Origin: Stackebrandtia albiflava | GTDB taxonomy: Bacteria; Actinomycetota; Actinomycetes; Mycobacteriales; Micromonosporaceae | NCBI RefSeq assembly: GCF_007994225.1 | Contig: NZ_VLLL01000005.1 | Location: forward strand, 907,956-971,955 | Direction: 5' to 3' | DNA length: 64,000 nucleotides | Shown: in pieces, positions 61,401 to 64,000 of the stretch | How the letters are laid out: the number at the start of each line of letters is the position of its first letter | Numbering within the stretch: position 1 is the stretch's first letter | The notes under the pieces: generated by a model | What the model was told of the DNA's origin: nothing | Database searches by the model: none | What the model saw: only the letters and a program-made list of their open reading frames with translations | Position numbers and translations under genes: made by a program

Positions 61401-64000
61401 GACGATCTGCCGGGCGAGCCCGTCGGGGCCGGCCGTGAACCGGGTGCGCAGTACCTCGTGGCGGGCCACCAGGTTGGACACCGCGGTCTCCAGCGCGGCG
61501 ACGTCCAGGGGACCGGTGACTCGGAACCCCATCGGTACGAGATATTCGGGACTGCCGGGGTCGAGCTGGTCGAGGAACCACAGGCGTTGCTGTGCGAACG
61601 ACAACGGCAGTTCGCCGTCGCGGGGAACCACCGGAACGGTTCCCCGCGTGCTGAAGGCGGCACCCCGGACGGTCTCGGCGAAACCCGCGAGGGTGGGCGT
61701 GGTGAACACCGCTCCCACGGGGATCTCGATGCCGAGATCGCGGCGAAGCCGCGACACCATCCGGGTGGCGGAGAGCGAGTGGCCGCCCAACCGGAAGAAG
61801 TCGTCGTGCACGCCGACACGTGTGGTTCCCAGCAGCTCCGACCAGATCGCGGCCACGGAGTCCTCCACCGCGTCACGTGGCGCCACGTACTCGGCGTCGG
61901 CGTGGTCGCGTTCTCCGGTGGGGGCCGGAAGGGCCTTGCGGTCGATCTTCCCGTTGCCGGTGTACGGCAGTTCGTCCAGCACGGTGAAGACCGTGGGGAT
62001 CATGTAGTCGGGGAGCCGTTCCGCCAACTCCGTTCGCATGCGGGAGGGGGCGATGCGCCGATCGGCGGCGGGTACCAGGTAGGCGACCAGCCTCCGGTCA
62101 CCCGGTGAGTCCTCCCGCACCACGACCGCGCAGCCGGCGACGTCGTCGTGGGCGAGCAGCGCCGCCTCCACCTCGCCGAGTTCGATCCGGTACCCGCGGA
62201 GCTTGACCTGATGATCGATTCGCCCCAACGCCTCCAGCCGGCCGTCGGGCAGCCACTTCACCAGGTCGCCGGTGCGGTACACCCGACCGGGGCCGAACGG
62301 GTCGGGGACGAACCGCTCGGCGGTGAGTTCGGGGCGGTTGAGGTAGCCGCGCGCCAGTACGTCACCGCCGATGAGCAGTTCTCCCGGAACACCGACCGGC
62401 ACTGGCCGGTCCGCCTCGTCCACCACGTACATCCGTGCGTTCGTGATGGGAAGCCCGATGGGGATGCTGCCGGGCCCGACGACGGGCGGTACGACGTGCT
62501 GCGCGGTGACGGCCACGGTCGTCTCGGTGGGGCCGTACTCGTTGACGATGGTCGCGTGCGGGCCGAGCAGGGGTGCGACCTCGCGGGCCAGCCGCCGGTC
62601 GAACAGCTCACCACCGACCACGACGGTGCCGACGTCCAACGATGTCCCGGTCGCCTCGAAGGTCTCGCGAAGGATCTCCAGGTGGGAGGGTGTCACCTTG
62701 AGTGTGCTGAAGCGATGCCCATCGGCGAACAGTCGGCGCACCTCCTGCGGATCCCAGGGCTCCATGTGGGGCAGTGCCTCCACCGGCTGGCCCTGCAGTA
62801 GCGGAAGGAAGAGGTTCGGCACCTCGAAGTCGAACGCGATCGAGGAGTGCATGACCGCACCCCGCGCGTCGGGCAGCCGCGGGAAGGCGGTGTCGGCCCA
62901 GGTGAGGAAGTTGACGACACTGCGATGTTCCAGCTGGACACCCTTGGGGCGGCCGGTGGAGCCGGAGGTGTAGATGACGTAGGCCAGACTGTCGAGAGTG
63001 GCGCATGGCGCCGGATCGGTGTCGGGCTCACGGCGTAGCCGCGCCTGGTCGGCGTCGATGAGGAGACGATGCGCAGGGCCCTCCGGCAGCAGCGGAGCCA
63101 GGGCGGTGTCGGTGATGACGACGGGGGCGGCGCTGTCGGTGAGCATGAAGCCGGTGCGCTCGGAGGGTGAACCCGGGTCGACCGGGATGTAGCCGGCTCC
63201 CGCCTTCAATACGGCCAGGACGGCCGTGATGAGGTCGAACCCACGCTTCAGGAAGATCGCCACCATGGAGTCCGGTGCGACTCCCATACCGCGCAGCAGA
63301 TGGGCGAGGCGGTTGGCACGCCGGTTCAGCTCCGCGAACGTCAGGGTCTCGTCGCCGTGGACGACGGCGGGAGCGTTGGGATGCCTCGCCACGCTCTCCT
63401 CGAACAGGTGATGCACCGGTGCCTGCGGGATGGGCGCCCGCGGCCCGTTCCAGGCGTGCACGAGCTGGTTGAACTCGGCGGGCGCGAGCATGGCCAGCTC
63501 ACCTACACGGGTGTCGTCACCGGCGTGCCCCAGAGCGGCGGCGAGGTTCCCGAGGTGTCCGGCCATTCGTTCCACGGTGGACCGGTCGAACAGGTCGGTC
63601 GCGTAGACGAGGCTGACCTCCACCGCCCCGTCGGGCCGCTCCATGAGGTACACCGAGATGTCGAACCGGGCGGCCCCCCGGTCGATGTCCAGCGTCTCCA
63701 CGGTGAGGTCCGCCAGACTCCTCCTGTCGACGTCCTTGATGTTCTGCAGCGCGAACATCGTCTGGAACACCGGGTTCCGGGAGGGATCCCGGTCGGGGGC
63801 GAGTTCTTCGACGAGTCGTTCGAAGGGGAGATCCTGGTGACCGTAGGCGTCGAGTGAGTGGTCCCGGATGCGGCCGATGAGCTGTCCGACGGTGGGGTCG
63901 TCCGACAGGTCGGTGCGCATGACGAGGGTGTTGACGAAGAATCCGACGAGGTTTTCTATGTCGGTGTGGTTGCGTCCGGCGATGGGGGTTCCCACGGCGA
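58485..64000 (-). CDS. NRPS, (C)-A-T-C-A-T, 5' end beyond right edge
   Basis: At least 1,838 residues; the start is outside the window. Visible: C5 C-terminal part (64000-63470), A5 63420-61950 (pocket DFPKVGEVAK, close to Asn/Asp-like pockets but with Phe236 and Pro239), T5 near 61800 (LGGHSLS), C6 61640-60290 (HHIASDGWS), A6 60240-58780 (pocket DVEEIGSVTK, basic side chain such as Orn, Lys or Arg likely from Glu239 and Glu278), T6 near 58650. No E or TE. Its T domain should donate to the C domain of the following gene. Earlier modules may lie upstream. Confidence 0.95.
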   Translation of the reverse strand, partial: AVGTPIAGRNHTDIENLVGFFVNTLVMRTDLSDDPTVGQLIGRIRDHSLDAYGHQDLPFERLVEELAPDRDPSRNPVFQTMFALQNIKDVDRRSLADLTVETLDIDRGAARFDISVYLMERPDGAVEVSLVYATDLFDRSTVERMAGHLGNLAAALGHAGDDTRVGELAMLAPAEFNQLVHAWNGPRAPIPQAPVHHLFEESVARHPNAPAVVHGDETLTFAELNRRANRLAHLLRGMGVAPDSMVAIFLKRGFDLITAVLAVLKAGAGYIPVDPGSPSERTGFMLTDSAAPVVITDTALAPLLPEGPAHRLLIDADQARLRREPDTDPAPCATLDSLAYVIYTSGSTGRPKGVQLEHRSVVNFLTWADTAFPRLPDARGAVMHSSIAFDFEVPNLFLPLLQGQPVEALPHMEPWDPQEVRRLFADGHRFSTLKVTPSHLEILRETFEATGTSLDVGTVVVGGELFDRRLAREVAPLLGPHATIVNEYGPTETTVAVTAQHVVPPVVGPGSIPIGLPITNARMYVVDEADRPVPVGVPGELLIGGDVLARGYLNRPELTAERFVPDPFGPGRVYRTGDLVKWLPDGRLEALGRIDHQVKLRGYRIELGEVEAALLAHDDVAGCAVVVREDSPGDRRLVAYLVPAADRRIAPSRMRTELAERLPDYMIPTVFTVLDELPYTGNGKIDRKALPAPTGERDHADAEYVAPRDAVEDSVAAIWSELLGTTRVGVHDDFFRLGGHSLSATRMVSRLRRDLGIEIPVGAVFTTPTLAGFAETVRGAAFSTRGTVPVVPRDGELPLSFAQQRLWFLDQLDPGSPEYLVPMGFRVTGPLDVAALETAVSNLVARHEVLRTRFTAGPDGLARQIVDPPTRVAAHLVEAPGDDPEAARELLAAHVRRPFDLANETPLRLTVVRSSDEDTLVLISVHHIASDGWSSGVMARELERLYAAALDDTEATLPPLPVQYADFAAWQRDRLTGDALGEQLAYWRERLGGLEPLELPCDRPRPEVRDGAGDSVRFTLPAETVNGLRTLTASHRTSLFMTGLAAFQILLSRYTPQTDIAVGTPIAGRHHADIEDLIGFFVNTLVMRTDFAGDPTLAEVLDQVRRHALDAYTHQDLPFDRLVEELAPDRDLSRNPLFQTMFVLQTAQESGTAWRLRGCEVERLPLGTGTIKFDLNLTMVERGDVIEGHLDYATELFDRSTAERMARHFTTLASAIATCDPDTPVSRLPLMTDAERHTLLVEWNDTAHDRPTDKTIHRLVEERVARHPDRIAVVAGDESLTYGRLNESANRLAHRLRDLGAGPDTIVGLCLPRGLDMIVAMLGILKSGAAYLPLDPDSPTARLEFMLTDTAAPVLVTCTGLRDRLPETAARLLVLDDDSEPPSGRVEDPPATATPENLAYVIYTSGSTGTPKGVLLEHGGVVSLLHGRHNGLTEDDVVLLTASVVFDVSVEHTFATLATGARLVLRGDDWSPLGLVELIREHDVTLTEITPMVWEAMLPHIEARQGGLGERFRLMIVGGEAVSPTAVDRWFRATSVPLANSYGPTEATVTSTANILHGPVSGAVPIGRPIENTRVYVVDRHHNPVPVGVPGELWIGGVGLARGYLNRPELTAERFVDDPFGPGRVYRTGDVVRWLPDGRLDFIGRLDGQVKLRGLRIELGEIEAALTAHPQVSSAVVVLREDVPGDRRLVAYVVCDDAPEPATLRTFLKRRLPDYMVPAAFVALDEVPVNANGKIDRAALPVPSPGNDRDDSRYVAPRNEMEEILAGVWSDVLGVEAVGVHDDFFELGGHSLLATQMVNQLEMLTGVRVGLRNVFLSPTIADLRVELLRRFEEAGAI
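63887..64000. repeat. C-domain cassette, copy 3 (partial)
   Basis: At least 114 bases identical to the copy at 54107-54403, running to the window edge. The preceding 90 bases are similar but diverged. Confidence 0.8.

Noticed and set aside
1..64000. tRNA genes, CRISPR arrays, insertion sequences, attachment sites
   Set aside because: Scanned by eye; no cloverleaf, regularly spaced repeat, transposase or integrase was found. The long repeats all lie inside NRPS domains.

Overview
The window is high-GC DNA with GTG/TTG starts, GC-rich hairpin terminators and actinobacterial families (DUF6289 secreted peptides, AzlCD with an XRE-cupin regulator, IdeR/DmdR-type iron box, large NRPSs). It is most likely chromosomal DNA of a filamentous or Glycomyces/Micromonospora-like actinobacterium; the family-level placement is a guess. 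No tRNA, rRNA, CRISPR array, insertion sequence or integrase was recognised.

Left part (1-24.8 kb), mainly ordinary genome: the 5' part of dnaE on the minus strand; two tandem, separately terminated genes for tiny cysteine-rich peptides (2.06-2.64 kb); a GH38 alpha-mannosidase; a tightly overlapping sugar ABC transporter operon (binding lipoprotein, two permeases, ATPase) ending in a PHP-type metallohydrolase, with a good -35/-10 promoter and an operator-like palindrome over the -10; a HAD protein; azlCD divergent from an XRE-cupin regulator; a secreted GH10-like glycosidase; a catalase; small enzymes and hypotheticals; a Tat-exported M23 peptidase with peptidoglycan-binding repeats; a two-gene unit sharing one module; an MDR-family oxidoreductase; and two DUF6289 secreted peptides.

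Right part (25.4-64 kb), a secondary-metabolite locus: an iron-box-preceded pair of ABC exporter half-transporters (one consensus and one degenerate ATP site when paired), an MFS exporter, then a plus-strand operon with both subunits of a B12-dependent glutamate mutase, a class II aminoacyl-tRNA-synthetase-like protein without an anticodon-binding domain, a stand-alone glutamate-synthase-type FMN protein without Fe-S cysteines, and a four-module NRPS that starts with an A domain. Convergent to it on the minus strand are three more NRPS genes, the first entering from beyond the right edge: (C)-A-T-C-A-T, C-A-T-C-A-T-E, and C-A-T-TE.

Working model (inference): glutamate is rearranged to 3-methylaspartate; the synthetase-like protein may amidate it to 3-methylasparagine; the NRPSs use it several times, since four of nine visible A domains have Asn/Asp-like pockets (three with DLTKVGEV and one with a K278/E322 variant). 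At least nine modules, one epimerisation and a terminal thioesterase are visible. Two A domains share a 504-bp identical specificity segment and three C domains share a near-identical cassette with different codon use, so the assembly line appears to have been remodelled recently by recombination.
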